From CBDFNC01 sp965249895 (GTDB taxonomy: Bacteria > Pseudomonadota > Gammaproteobacteria > Enterobacterales > CBDFNC01), in contig CBDFNC010000002.1 of the NCBI GenBank assembly GCA_965249895.1, positions 310,001 to 374,000 on the forward strand: 64,000 nt of DNA, given 5' to 3'. The position numbers and the translations under genes were made by a program. Of the stretch, positions 16,757-27,300 are shown one piece after another (positions within the stretch are counted from its first letter, which is position 1; the number at the start of each line of letters is the position of its first letter). Below the pieces are notes generated by a model that was not told where the DNA came from, made no database searches, and saw only the letters and a list, made by a program, of their open reading frames with translations.

Positions 16757-19693
16757 ATGGACAACAAGTTCATATTTGAAATAAAACGACTGGTGTTGGT
16801 GGACTCGGCGGGTTTTTGCTATGTGGAATTGCCGGTGGATCAGCATGCCATTTTACTAGGGGAAGGTAACCTGGGGAAATCAAGCCTGCTTAATTCCCTC
16901 AGGCTGTTTCTATTGCCGGAAAACAATTTTAAGAAAAGCCATACCAAGTTTGCGTTCCGGACACCGAAAAAAGATGGTTACTATTCCAACGACGAGAGCT
17001 ATCAGCACTACTTTCCCGGTAAACATAGCTTTTTGATCCTGGAAGCCAGCAATAATATCGGCGGCAAGGTAAACACTCACTGTCAGATCCTATACCGCGC
17101 GAAAAACCTGGGTTATCACAGAGTTTTTGTCCCATTAAAATACCAGCAGATCCGCCATGTGTTTTGGAATGGCTCAGGTGACAAGGATGGGATTGGCCAG
17201 GCGGTGCACGGACTTTCTGCTGCAGCCATGATAGAGCAGGTGAAGGCTCTCAGCCGCGATACCCAGTTGGTGAGTGAGCCTGCCAAATTAAAGCAACTGC
17301 TTTATGCGAATGACTTATTATCCGCCAAGGCGATGCAATTTAGCGTGTTTCCACTGGCGGAATCGGATCTGGCCAGGATCGAGTCGTTGCGAACCCTGAT
17401 CTTACTGTTGTTTGATATGAACACGAGTTCAAGCCCGGTGGCGACGGCCGTGGCCAGTATTATTGAAGCGGACAAAAAACATGCTGATGATGCGTTGGAC
17501 TTTGATATCGATGGGTTTTTGGCCAAACATAATGATCTTAAACGGCAAGATGAAACGCTTACCCAAATTGAGAACCTGCGGCCAGTCTTCGTGCAGTTAG
17601 AAAAAAACATGATGGAGTGCGCACGCCTGGGTAAGGCGGAGCGGGACTTTGGCAATTTCATCCGCGAGTTTGAGCAAAATTTCCACAAGCAAAGCCAGCT
17701 AAAAAAGCAACATGCCGATAAATTTGGTGAACTAAAACAGTCTTTTACCAGGCAAAAAAAGGCTTTTAATACAGTCACCAACGAGCTTACAAGGCTACAG
17801 GGGCAAGTAAGAGGTAAGCAAAAGGATTTTAACCAGGAAAACCATCGTCTGGAGCAAGCCTGCCATTTGATGGCGCGGTACCCGGGGAAAAGTGATGCCG
17901 AGCTGCTGAACTGGCTTGAAAGTGATCTTACCGAGGAAGAAAAGCAGCTGGATGCCCTCAGCAATGAGGAGAAAGCGGCCGCAAGAAAGCAGGAACTACA
18001 ACAGCGGGTCCGCAAACAGCAACAGCAATTGGCTGACGCTGAACTGGGTCTGGCGAATCAGCAGTACTCTATTCACCGGCAGCTGGCGCCGCAAACCTGG
18101 ACAGCGTTGGCGGCGATTAATAAAAACCTGGTGCTGGCTAACCCTGGACGTGGCTTAAGCGAAGTTGAAAAGCAGGGATTGGCAGATTTTGCCGCCTTGC
18201 TGACGGATGAAGGAGACTGGTTCCAGTTTTTCGATCGAGAGTTTGTCAAGCAGTCTCAACTGGTTGAACGAGACTTGGCGGCTGAAATACAGCACCTTGA
18301 AGGGGAAATAAACTCGGATAAAAAAGCGTTGGCTAAACTGCAAGGGAACACGAACCCCCTGGTGCGCCAGCAGGAAATCCAGACACTGGAAAAGCAACAT
18401 AAGGAAACCAGGCGAGAGCTTGAGATCATTAAGCGCTATCCCGTGGCGCAAACCCGGGTTCCCGAGATTAAACAAGAGCTGGCGGAACTGACCCGCCAGG
18501 AGGATGAGTTAAGTCTGGATTGCGGCGTAAAAAAAGCAGCTTTTGAACAGTTAGAGCAGGCGTTGGTTCAGATGAAGGCGCTAAGGGATGAAGCGGATAG
18601 GACACTGGAGCAGCTTATCTCCCTGCAGCAGGATTGTAATCACCTGAGGACTCGCCACCCCAGACTCGGACACATGTTGCCCGGTGACGGACAAGTGAAA
18701 TCAGGCATTGAAGTCAGCAAAGCGGCTTTACTGGACATAGATCAGCAATTGACCAGACAGGATCAGCTCAGAGAAAAGCTGATCTACGAATTACGTGGAT
18801 TTATCCGGGAAAAATTGATTGACGATGACAATCAATTATTTACAGAAGCTCCCACCTTGGGCCAGGTTCGCCACAGCTTCGAGCGATTAGCCGATGTTTA
18901 TCGGGAGCTGCCGCAACGGCGGGCCATACTGGCCGAACAAATCAAAACCCATAATGGCTCAGTACTCAGTTATAGCCAAGTGTTAACCGCCAACTTTGAG
19001 CATATAGAGAGATTCCAGCAACAGCTTAACCGGGAATTTGAGCTGATCAGTATCAATGACTTGCAGGGTATCCAGGTGGCTATCCATATGGATCAGCGCT
19101 TTCGAAACCTTATCAATGAAATCGCCAAGGTAGATCTGCTGGCCACGGATCTGGTGGCTGATCAGTTTTATGATCGTCTGGCGGTGTTCGCTAAAACCTT
19201 TTTTAGCGATTCCCAGGATAAAAAGCTGACCATGGTGCGCATTGTGACCAGCTTAAGTTATCAAACCCGCAAGGCTGGAGAGGAAAGTTGGCAGACCAAA
19301 CAGCAATCCAACTCTACCACGGCCTTGATTAATCTGGAGTTAGTACAAATTTTGCTGGGTAAAGTCCTGCGGTCCAGCTGCCGGGTTATTTTTCCTTTAG
19401 TGCTCGATGAAGTGGCTACTGTAGATGTGGGTCAGTTTGACTGGTTGTTACCCCACCTGGCGTCCCGAGGGTTTAACTTATTTGCCGCATCCACGTATAG
19501 CGCCAGTACCGAGCTGGTGCAGAAAATAGGCAACTATCATGAGATAGGCGCAATGCGAACCAATAAACCCTACAGTGAAAAACGCACAGCTGTCTATTGG
19601 GGCGGCGCGGAGCAAATGGGGGAGTTGGATAAGATTGAACTGGACAACATCCCCCTAAACCAAACAGACTGGTTGGCAGAAACTGATGAGTAA
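16757..19693 (+). CDS. JetC/MksB-like SMC ATPase of a Wadjet-type system
   Basis: 978-residue SMC/Rad50-like ATPase. The Walker A loop GEGNLGKSS is at residues 35-43. Long Gln/Glu/Lys-rich coiled coils run over about 230-420 and 480-640, with a hinge-like break between. The signature-type segment QQSNSTTALINLELVQILLG precedes the Walker B strand VIFPLVLDEV (near residue 885). Such proteins load on and extrude DNA loops; in Wadjet they detect small circular DNA. It begins 5 bases after the JetD-like gene and overlaps the next by 8, so subunit stoichiometry is probably coupled. It is shorter than classical MukB or SMC. Confidence 0.78.
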   Translation: MDNKFIFEIKRLVLVDSAGFCYVELPVDQHAILLGEGNLGKSSLLNSLRLFLLPENNFKKSHTKFAFRTPKKDGYYSNDESYQHYFPGKHSFLILEASNNIGGKVNTHCQILYRAKNLGYHRVFVPLKYQQIRHVFWNGSGDKDGIGQAVHGLSAAAMIEQVKALSRDTQLVSEPAKLKQLLYANDLLSAKAMQFSVFPLAESDLARIESLRTLILLLFDMNTSSSPVATAVASIIEADKKHADDALDFDIDGFLAKHNDLKRQDETLTQIENLRPVFVQLEKNMMECARLGKAERDFGNFIREFEQNFHKQSQLKKQHADKFGELKQSFTRQKKAFNTVTNELTRLQGQVRGKQKDFNQENHRLEQACHLMARYPGKSDAELLNWLESDLTEEEKQLDALSNEEKAAARKQELQQRVRKQQQQLADAELGLANQQYSIHRQLAPQTWTALAAINKNLVLANPGRGLSEVEKQGLADFAALLTDEGDWFQFFDREFVKQSQLVERDLAAEIQHLEGEINSDKKALAKLQGNTNPLVRQQEIQTLEKQHKETRRELEIIKRYPVAQTRVPEIKQELAELTRQEDELSLDCGVKKAAFEQLEQALVQMKALRDEADRTLEQLISLQQDCNHLRTRHPRLGHMLPGDGQVKSGIEVSKAALLDIDQQLTRQDQLREKLIYELRGFIREKLIDDDNQLFTEAPTLGQVRHSFERLADVYRELPQRRAILAEQIKTHNGSVLSYSQVLTANFEHIERFQQQLNREFELISINDLQGIQVAIHMDQRFRNLINEIAKVDLLATDLVADQFYDRLAVFAKTFFSDSQDKKLTMVRIVTSLSYQTRKAGEESWQTKQQSNSTTALINLELVQILLGKVLRSSCRVIFPLVLDEVATVDVGQFDWLLPHLASRGFNLFAASTYSASTELVQKIGNYHEIGAMRTNKPYSEKRTAVYWGGAEQMGELDKIELDNIPLNQTDWLAETDE

Positions 19694-21104
19694 GCGTTTT
19701 AGTACGCTGGAAACGGTAAAGGTGCTGCTCGAGCACCATGAGGTATTATCTCAAGCTATTCGCCGTATGGATGAAAAAGCAGAGCGGGCCATTCGTGAAG
19801 CGGAACTTGCCTTGCAGTTGCACGCCTATATCCGGCCGCTGGATGATACCGAAACCCAGCGGGTTAAGATTGCCTTTGCGACGGATAACCTGTTCCAGTG
19901 CAACGTGCTTGCCGACGTGGAAAAGCGGGACGGTGAGCGCCTACTGGTTTTTCAAGAGTCCCTGGTGGCCTTGTTTCGTTTGTTTGATGCGTCCCTCTAT
20001 CAGGAGCTAACAGATGCTAAGCTGCGTAGCAAATTGGGGAGCCTGAGGGATGCTTATAGTCGACTGGACTCAGCTGCGTGCTCCTTTAACGAGCAGGACC
20101 CCAACTATACCGAGTTGGTGGAAGACCTTTTTGAGCAGCTAAGTCATTTGCTGGGGCTCCTCAGAACCAATGTTTCGAGGATGCAGAGATTAAGCGCCGA
20201 TCTTGAGGCTTTATCTTCTGATGCTTGTAAAAATCAGGCTGATTTCAGCGAGTTTCGAGACAATTTACTGGACAAGGTGTCCCATTTATTTGAGCGGCAT
20301 ATCAAACCAACCCTTAGTTTTGTTAACCACAAAATCAAGTTAAAAGACGGCGCCAACCTATTTGAGACTCTAAATGACATCAAGCTGAAATTTGATGCCA
20401 ATGGTAAAGCAGAGCTGGCCGACCAGAGCTTTCGTTTTGCCCTTAGTTTCAGCAATATATTTAGGCCAATCCAACTGGTGGCGCGTCAGGTGGATCAATT
20501 TATCCGCAAGACCCGCAAGGGAATGACACAATACAACGCCATGGAGTACTTCTATCAACGACTTAAACAAGATTATGGCAAGACCCTGGAGAAACAAATC
20601 AATAAAACGCGTATCGATGGCCGAGATTTTGCTCGCTATACGGGCTTCTCTTTGGGACTAAAGCAACAGGCCAGGTTAACCTGCTATCGTTTCGGTGATT
20701 CACCCGATTATTATCATAATCTGATCGCTGAAATTCAGATCCGTATCGAGGAGTTGCGTCATGAAGACGCCTTGCCCGGTTTGGTGGGCGAGGCTCAGCG
20801 TGATGAGCGGGGAATGAAGCGCCTCGAGCGTGCGCAAACTATGTATGAGTATTTGGCCAATATGCCGTTGCGGCCAACTGAGGATCTCGCCGTTATGCTG
20901 CATTATCGTCTCGAAACACGGTTGGAAGGTTATATGTTCAGTGATTTGTTGGCGGCATTGATCCATTTCTCACGAACCGGAACCCGGGCAGGATATAAAA
21001 TAGAAACCACCAATCGCAAGGCCTACCTGATTGATCGTAAGGGGGCTGGGGTTTATGTCTACAGGCGTAAACGTCTGGTGCTTGATAGTAATGAGGAAGG
21101 CTAA
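19686..21104 (+). CDS. JetA/MksF-like kleisin subunit
   Basis: 472 residues, mostly helical, no signal peptide or membrane segment. Position between the SMC-like ATPase and the small KITE-like protein, and the size, fit the kleisin JetA/MksF, which bridges the ATPase heads. The N-terminus (FSTLETVKVLLEHHEVLSQA) and the C-terminal winged-helix-like part (MFSDLLAALIHFSRTGTRAG) are visible, with coiled segments between. Sequence motifs for kleisins are weak, so identity comes mainly from the operon. It overlaps the ATPase gene by 8 bases and ends directly before the next ATG. Confidence 0.62.
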   Translation: MSKRFSTLETVKVLLEHHEVLSQAIRRMDEKAERAIREAELALQLHAYIRPLDDTETQRVKIAFATDNLFQCNVLADVEKRDGERLLVFQESLVALFRLFDASLYQELTDAKLRSKLGSLRDAYSRLDSAACSFNEQDPNYTELVEDLFEQLSHLLGLLRTNVSRMQRLSADLEALSSDACKNQADFSEFRDNLLDKVSHLFERHIKPTLSFVNHKIKLKDGANLFETLNDIKLKFDANGKAELADQSFRFALSFSNIFRPIQLVARQVDQFIRKTRKGMTQYNAMEYFYQRLKQDYGKTLEKQINKTRIDGRDFARYTGFSLGLKQQARLTCYRFGDSPDYYHNLIAEIQIRIEELRHEDALPGLVGEAQRDERGMKRLERAQTMYEYLANMPLRPTEDLAVMLHYRLETRLEGYMFSDLLAALIHFSRTGTRAGYKIETTNRKAYLIDRKGAGVYVYRRKRLVLDSNEEG

Positions 21105-21689
21105 ATGGAATCGTCTAGTTTTGACACAGTTAATGCGGCACAAAGCGCCCATCTCTATCGCCAGTTAACGGATGGGCGGGTGATAGTGAAGCATCAATAC
21201 CATGAAGGGAAAGGAGAGCTCGTTGAAAATCCGTTGTTTACCCTGGTTTTTAATCACTGGAGCCACTTTGTTAATTTGTACCGGCATTTGGGTTACGAGT
21301 TGGCGCTCCAGGATAAGGGGGATTTTTTTTACTTGCGGGAATTCACCGAGTTGGGGTTGGACGAAGCCGATACAAATGCTTTTAAGGTTCAAGTCGTTTT
21401 GTTATTGATAGGGCGCTATTACACGAGAACAGGGCGTGACCTGTCTATGCTGGAGCTCCCGTCCATAGGCCTTGATGAGTCGGACATCAAGGCGCTTAGT
21501 GGCGATGATGAAATGGGTGATATTTTGAGAACCGCTAAATTTAATAAGGGCTGGCCTGAAGCGCTGGAGTATTTGTTGCGACGAAATTTTGCCTTCCGCA
21601 CCAGCGAAACCTCCCTGTTTTTAAGCAGTGCAGGATACGCCTTTCTCGAACGTCTGGTGCAAGAGTATGAAGCAGCTTCGCCGAATTAA
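21105..21689 (+). CDS. JetB/MksE-like KITE subunit
   Basis: 194 residues, starting on the base right after the preceding stop. The protein looks like tandem winged helices (RYYTRTGRDLSMLELPSIGL, YLLRRNFAFRTSETSLFLSS), as in the KITE subunits MksE/JetB that bind kleisins. The size matches the family. It is the last gene of the operon. Its stop TAA lies at the edge of a MITE-like hairpin that could end transcription. Confidence is moderate because KITE proteins diverge strongly; the operon context is the main support. Confidence 0.62.
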   Translation: MESSSFDTVNAAQSAHLYRQLTDGRVIVKHQYHEGKGELVENPLFTLVFNHWSHFVNLYRHLGYELALQDKGDFFYLREFTELGLDEADTNAFKVQVVLLLIGRYYTRTGRDLSMLELPSIGLDESDIKALSGDDEMGDILRTAKFNKGWPEALEYLLRRNFAFRTSETSLFLSSAGYAFLERLVQEYEAASPN

Positions 21690-21783
21690 CCTGGGTAACA
21701 GCTCCAGGTTGACTATGAGTCGAACTTGCCCGGCTAACCTAGCTGGAACTGTTACCCAAAGCCCTTTATTTTAATCCGTTCCT
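21690..21783. mobile_element. Small MITE-like hairpin between convergent genes
   Basis: GGGTAACAGCTCCAG (21693-21707) and CTGGAACTGTTACCC (21743-21757) are inverted repeats matching at 14 of 15 bases, followed by AAAGCCCTTTATTTTAATCC GTTCC. The same right-end pattern closes the element at 8824-9012, and the GGGTAACA end is shared with the IS at 5464-7211. The hairpin may act as a terminator for both flanking genes. Confidence 0.7.
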
Positions 21784-22313
21784 CACTGATCAAGCCATTG
21801 TAGAATAAATTGTACTAATTCATTGGGGTTGTTTATGTCCAGCAAACGTAAATTTGTGTCGAGAGTAGCTTGATTTGTAGCCACAGCAATGATGTTCCTA
21901 TCGTTAGGGTGCAGTTTAGGTTTATTGACTTGAGGGCGGTAGACTTCAATTTTACTAAAGATTTCATCTCTGAACCCTTCCACCAGCACCAGATCAAGTT
22001 GGCGGGTGTCGAGCATGGTTAATGCCTCAGACAGTTCGGCCTCTTTCTTGCGCGCCAGCTCTTTAAACAGAATATGTCGGTTAGGACCGGTCAACACTAC
22101 CTGCTCGGCGCCGGCTTTGCGGTGGCGGTAGGTATCTTTACCGGGTTTATCTAGTTCAACATCATGATGTGAATGCTTTACCAACGCGATATGTAATCCG
22201 TGCTGACGCAACAAGGGGATGACTTGTTCTATAAGGGTGGTTTTTCCACTGCCGCTATATCCGGCGAAGCCAAGCAGTTTAGCCGGCTCAACCAGGTGGT
22301 TAAGATTTGTCAT
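21783..22313 (-). CDS. mobB: Molybdopterin-guanine dinucleotide biosynthesis adaptor MobB
   Basis: 176-residue P-loop GTPase-like protein. Walker A is GYSGSGKTTLIEQVI (near residue 18); KHSHHDVELDKPGKDTYRHR and DLVLVEGFRDE are the standard MobB blocks. MobB assists MobA in attaching GMP to molybdopterin for molybdoenzymes. The length is typical. No mobA or moeA lies beside it. Its 3' end touches the small MITE that separates it from the Wadjet-like operon. Confidence 0.93.
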   Translation of the reverse strand: MTNLNHLVEPAKLLGFAGYSGSGKTTLIEQVIPLLRQHGLHIALVKHSHHDVELDKPGKDTYRHRKAGAEQVVLTGPNRHILFKELARKKEAELSEALTMLDTRQLDLVLVEGFRDEIFSKIEVYRPQVNKPKLHPNDRNIIAVATNQATLDTNLRLLDINNPNELVQFILQWLDQ

Positions 22314-22556
22314 TTGGATTATTTAATATCGGGGAACAGATCTTGATACTACCAGAGAAGAGTCAACTTTAACTGGCGGTAGTTTATGCACCAACTCAAG
22401 GTTGATAACTCTCAGCCTTTAAGTATTTATATACAGCAGCACAGTGAAACTGCCAGTAACCATACGTAATTAAACTATCAGTGAAACAAAAAGTTAAGTA
22501 CACTTTGCAGTCGTCATTTTTCTCAAAATTAATTTTACTCGGGTTAAGGCTTATCA

Positions 22557-24311
22557 ATGTATAGACTGCTTCCTTTCTTGTTTTTGTGGTTTGGCATTAC
22601 GGCAAACGCCATTGGAAAAGTCGACTACAAAGTGGAAGGTTTGGAGTCACACCTTGAAGATAACGTGTTGGCTTACATCCAAGGCACCCCAGAGCCAAAA
22701 GGAAAACATCTCGCCCCGTTTCGTAAGACCCTGCTAAAGGAAAGTAACAAGGCCCTGAATGCGCTGGGTTATTATCATCCTCAGATCAAGCTGAAAATTA
22801 ACCGAGATAAGACTGACTTAGTGGTCAAACTCACCATAGACCCCGGCCCTGTGACGCGTTTAACTAAAGTGGATATCCGCTTGCTGGGCGAAGGGGAAAC
22901 GGATCCCAGATTTAAACAGCTAGTCGCTGATTTGGGGTTAAAGGAGGGGCAGGCGTTGGATCACGGGCTCTATGAGTCCAGCAAAAACAGTTTTAGCAGC
23001 CTGGCGTTACAGCGGGGATATTTTGACGCCAAGTTTAACAAAAGCACGGTGGAAGTGACGGCGGAGGAAAACAGCGGCAGAGTTTTCTTATGGTTTGATA
23101 CTGGCCCAAGGTACAAATTTGGTGAAGTGCATTTATTGCAGGAAACACCGGCGCAGGATCTGGTGTTAAGTATGGTGCCGTTTAAGCCGGGTGAGAGTTA
23201 TAACGCACACATGATTGCCAAATACAGCTTAAGCCTGAGCGACACCAACTACTTTCAGCAGGTTCTGGTCAGGCCTAACCTGGCCAATGCAAAACACTTG
23301 GCAGTCCCGGTGGAAGTGGCTGTTGATCTTAAACCCAGCAATTCATTTGAAATCGGTGGCGGTTATTCGACAGATGTCGGGCCAAGGGGGAAGCTGAACT
23401 GGAAGAAACCTTGGGTGAATAAATGGGGTCACAGTATTGGCGCAGAGCTGGAGTTATCCAAACTCAAACAGGTTGTTTCGGCGAACTATAAGATTCCGAT
23501 GGAAGATCCCAACAACAACTACATCAATATTCAGACGGGATACCAGAAGCGCAATGAAAACAATATTAATAGTGACACATATACCTTAGGCGTTCAGCGT
23601 TACTGGAAGACGCCTGATGAGTGGGATCGTATTGCGTTTGTGCGTTACCAATGGGAAGATTCAGATCTGGTTGCGAATCCAACCCAAAACTTGATCCCGG
23701 GTATTTCTTATGCACGGACACGAACCCGAGGCGGATTAAATGCTTTTTGGGGCGACAGGCAACTACTGTCGCTGGAAATGTCTAATCAGGCATGGTTATC
23801 CGATAGCAATTTTATCAAGGCGCACGGACAAACCAAGTGGCTCAGGACCTTCAATGAAAAACACAAATTCTTGGCCCGGCTCGAGTTGGGCGCCATTCTG
23901 ACGAAGCAGTTGGAAACCGATCGAGAGCAGAAAAATGAAGATAATAAGGTTCCCGCCACTGTGCGTTTCTTTACCGGTGGTGATACCAGTGTGAGGGGAT
24001 TTGGTTATAAGACCATCAGTCCAAAAGACGACGATGGTAATCTCGTCGGTGCAAAATACCTGACGGTAACCAGTCTGGAATATTCTTACCCCATTAAGGA
24101 TAAGTGGAGTGTGGCAACCTTTGTGGATGCAGGTACTGCGACTAATGATTTTTCAGAGCAAATTAAAGTGGGCGCCGGGGTCGGTGTAGCCTGGTCTTCT
24201 CCCGTTGGGCCTATTCGAGTTTATCTGGCGACGCCGGTCAATTCGGAAGATAAAGGAATAAAGGGAATTGAAGGGATACATTTGCACTTCTTAATGGGGC
24301 CCGTACTGTGA
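22557..24311 (+). CDS. tamA: Translocation and assembly module subunit TamA
   Basis: Omp85-family outer-membrane protein, 584 residues (E. coli TamA has 577). A signal peptide ends around residue 18 (FGITANA). Three POTRA domains occupy about residues 20-260, followed by the 16-stranded barrel with VRGFGYKTISP (the conserved VRGF turn, near residue 480) and a C-terminal strand ending in a hydrophobic residue. With TamB it inserts autotransporters and other proteins or moves lipids. The stop overlaps the GTG of tamB, confirming coupling. Confidence 0.95.
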   Translation: MYRLLPFLFLWFGITANAIGKVDYKVEGLESHLEDNVLAYIQGTPEPKGKHLAPFRKTLLKESNKALNALGYYHPQIKLKINRDKTDLVVKLTIDPGPVTRLTKVDIRLLGEGETDPRFKQLVADLGLKEGQALDHGLYESSKNSFSSLALQRGYFDAKFNKSTVEVTAEENSGRVFLWFDTGPRYKFGEVHLLQETPAQDLVLSMVPFKPGESYNAHMIAKYSLSLSDTNYFQQVLVRPNLANAKHLAVPVEVAVDLKPSNSFEIGGGYSTDVGPRGKLNWKKPWVNKWGHSIGAELELSKLKQVVSANYKIPMEDPNNNYINIQTGYQKRNENNINSDTYTLGVQRYWKTPDEWDRIAFVRYQWEDSDLVANPTQNLIPGISYARTRTRGGLNAFWGDRQLLSLEMSNQAWLSDSNFIKAHGQTKWLRTFNEKHKFLARLELGAILTKQLETDREQKNEDNKVPATVRFFTGGDTSVRGFGYKTISPKDDDGNLVGAKYLTVTSLEYSYPIKDKWSVATFVDAGTATNDFSEQIKVGAGVGVAWSSPVGPIRVYLATPVNSEDKGIKGIEGIHLHFLMGPVL

Positions 24312-27300
24312 TCTGGTTACGTCGATTTTTTATTATCCTAATACTACTTGTTGCAGCTTTGCTGGCACTGATTTTTACCCAGGCGGGAAATCAATTGCTG
24401 GTAAAAGGCCTGAATCGATTAGTACCCGAGCTGCAACTCAAGCTGGAGCAGGGCGTATTGCTGCGCGGCGCCCGGCTAACAGCAATTCAATATCATACAC
24501 CTCAGCTTGATGTCAGCCTGGATAGCTTTAGTTATCAAGTGGACTGGTCCTGCTTTCCCGATAACTTGTGCCTTAACTCCCCTCACATCGACGGGTTAAA
24601 GGTGGCGCTTGGCGAACTACCGGCCAGTGAAGAGGCGCCAGAGACTGAACCGGCATCCACTGAGCTGGCGCTTCCTCTGGGTGTGCGTATCAATGACTTT
24701 ATGTTACGTAATATGAGTTACCAGCAAGCCGGGGTAGACCTAAAATTGGAAGAGTTCCGCCTTGCTGTGACTCTGGACGAGCAGGGGGTGAAATTAACCC
24801 CAAAACTTACAGGTATCGATCTGGTAATGGTTGAGCCTCAGCCTGCAGCGGAGGCGCCGGCAACGAGCGAAGCTCCGGCCCCTATCGAGTTACCTCATGT
24901 TGTGCTGCCCATGGCAATTCAATTAGATGGCGCAGAGATCAACCGGTTTAACTTCACCCAGGGAGAGACCAAGGTTAATTTGAACCGTTTGTATCTGGAT
25001 GTAAACGTGGAACAAAGCCAGGTGTCGATTAAGATGCTGGAACTGGAGTTGCCTGAACTGATAGCGGATCTAACCGGTAAACTGGACCTGAGCGGTAACT
25101 ACCCCATGGATCTCGTGTTAAATGCTAAGGTGCTGGAACATGAACTTATTAAAGGAGAATCAGCTAAGCTGGCGCTGAGCGGTGATTTAAGCAAGCTGTA
25201 TACCGAGCTGGACTTAGCCGGACCGGTGAAGGCAGATTTAAAAGGCTGGGTCGCGGCTATTTCGCCAACATTCGAGCACAAACTGGTGCTTAACTGGCAA
25301 CAGCTGCAATGGCCGTTGCGGGGGAAAGCCGATTTCGAGGCTAAAGGCGGTAGCGTTTCCTTACAGGGAAATCTTGAAAACTATAAAGCCAAAATTGGCA
25401 CTTTAGTTAAAGGGGCCGATATTCCTGCTGTTAATATTCTGGCTGAGGCCGAGGGTGATTTGGCCAAGGTTAAGATAAAGGAACTAACTCTGGGTACCTT
25501 GGGTGGCACTGCCAGACTAAATGGTTTGTTGAAATTTAAGGAGACTATCGACTGGAATGGCGAGCTTACCCTGACCAATATTCAACCCGATCCCTATTTA
25601 CCTGACGCCAATGCGAATATCTCCGGACGTATTAAACAGTCATTTCTTCTGGAAGGGGATAAGTGGACCCTGGCTTTGCCTGAAATTAACCTTAAAGGTC
25701 AGCTAATGGGTCGGGCCTTAACTGTTTCAGGCAAGGTTAAAGGCAATAGTCAAAACCAGTGGGATATAGATAACCTGAAGCTGGTAAACGGATCGAACCA
25801 GCTTAAAGTGAATGGTAAGGTAGCCAAAAAACTCGACCTTGCCGCCGTAGTCAGGTTTCCAAATATTGCCGATTCTGTGGCCGAAGTCGAGGGGCGGATC
25901 GAGGGAGATATTCGGATTTCCGGCGCACTGGATAAACCGTTAGTAGATTTGGACTTATTGGCCAGCTCGCTGAACGTGGCGGGTGTTTCTATTGCTGAAC
26001 TGTCGGCCAAAGGGAGTGTACTGGCTTCTGCGCAGCCTCAGGGCGATTTGCTTGTTTCTGTGAGTAAGCTCAAGCAGGATGCAGTGCAACTCGACACGCT
26101 GAAATTGACTTTTAAGGGTGATGAGAAAAACCATAAGTTAAACCTGAATGCAAAAGGTCAACCTGTCTCTACAGCGCTGGAGCTGTCGGGCAGTTGGAAA
26201 AAAGACAGCTGGCAAGGCGCATTGGAAAGCGCCTACTTGTCATCTGTGGAAGGTCGTTGGCAATTGCAAGAGCGAGCCTCTCTCGGGTTCGCCAAAGGCA
26301 TGCTGAGCCTCGGGAAAAACTGCTGGCACTCTAAAAATAGTGCCCTGTGTATCGATGAAAGTAAGCTGGGAGAGTCCGGTGAAGTCACGGTGGATCTGAA
26401 AGAATACAGACTACCCCGTCTCGCTGCTTTTATGCCTGAAAACGTCCGCCTGGAAGGGGCCATAAACAGCCTGATCCGGGCCAAATGGAGTAAGTCAGGT
26501 AAACCGCAAGCCAATATAAAGCTAGCCAGTAAAGACGCCAGTGTTACCCTGGGGGAAGACGCTTACCAGGTACCCATCAAAGAACTGAGTTTGCTTGGTG
26601 AGTTAGGAGAAAAGAGTGCCACCCTGGGCTTTACCCTGGATGCCAACCAATTTGGTCAGGCCAAGCTTGATATGACGCTGGATCCTTACAGCGACAAACA
26701 AGATATCAAGGGACAGCTTAGTTTCGATAAATTTAACTTAGATGTACTAAAGGAATTAGTCCCTCAGCTGGACGAGCTTAAAGGGCAGTTGCAAGCTCAG
26801 GTGGCTTTTGATGGTCCACTTAAACAGCCCATGGTTAATGGTGATATCAGCCTTACCGGGGCCGAGCTGGGAGGCGGTGCGGTTCCCACTTTACTCACAG
26901 ATCTGGAGACGCATATTAAGCTGGCCGGGGACAAGGGGGAGATCACAGGTCAGTTTAATGCAGGTAACGGTAACGGTAAATTGGCGGGTCAGTTTGACTG
27001 GCAACAAAAACCCCAGGGTTGGGTGACATTAATCGGCGATAAACTGGAAATCGATTACCAGTCACAGGTACGTTTGTCTTTATCTCCTGATTTAAAACTG
27101 GAACTGAAAAAAGATAAAGTGGCCCTAAACGGAGAAGTGTTTGTTCCCCACGGGCGGATTAAGGTGCGCTCTCTTCCGGCAGGCGCCGTGTCGGTTTCAG
27201 ACGATATAGTGATCATCGATGCTCCTGTTCAGAAGGCCTCCGAAGGCTCTGTACCCGTGGAGATGTTGGTGACGCTCAGGCTTGGTGACGATGTGGAAGT

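Noticed and set aside
17302..18015. 237-codon serine/cysteine-rich minus-strand frame
   Set aside because: Antisense shadow of the coiled-coil region of the SMC-like ATPase.
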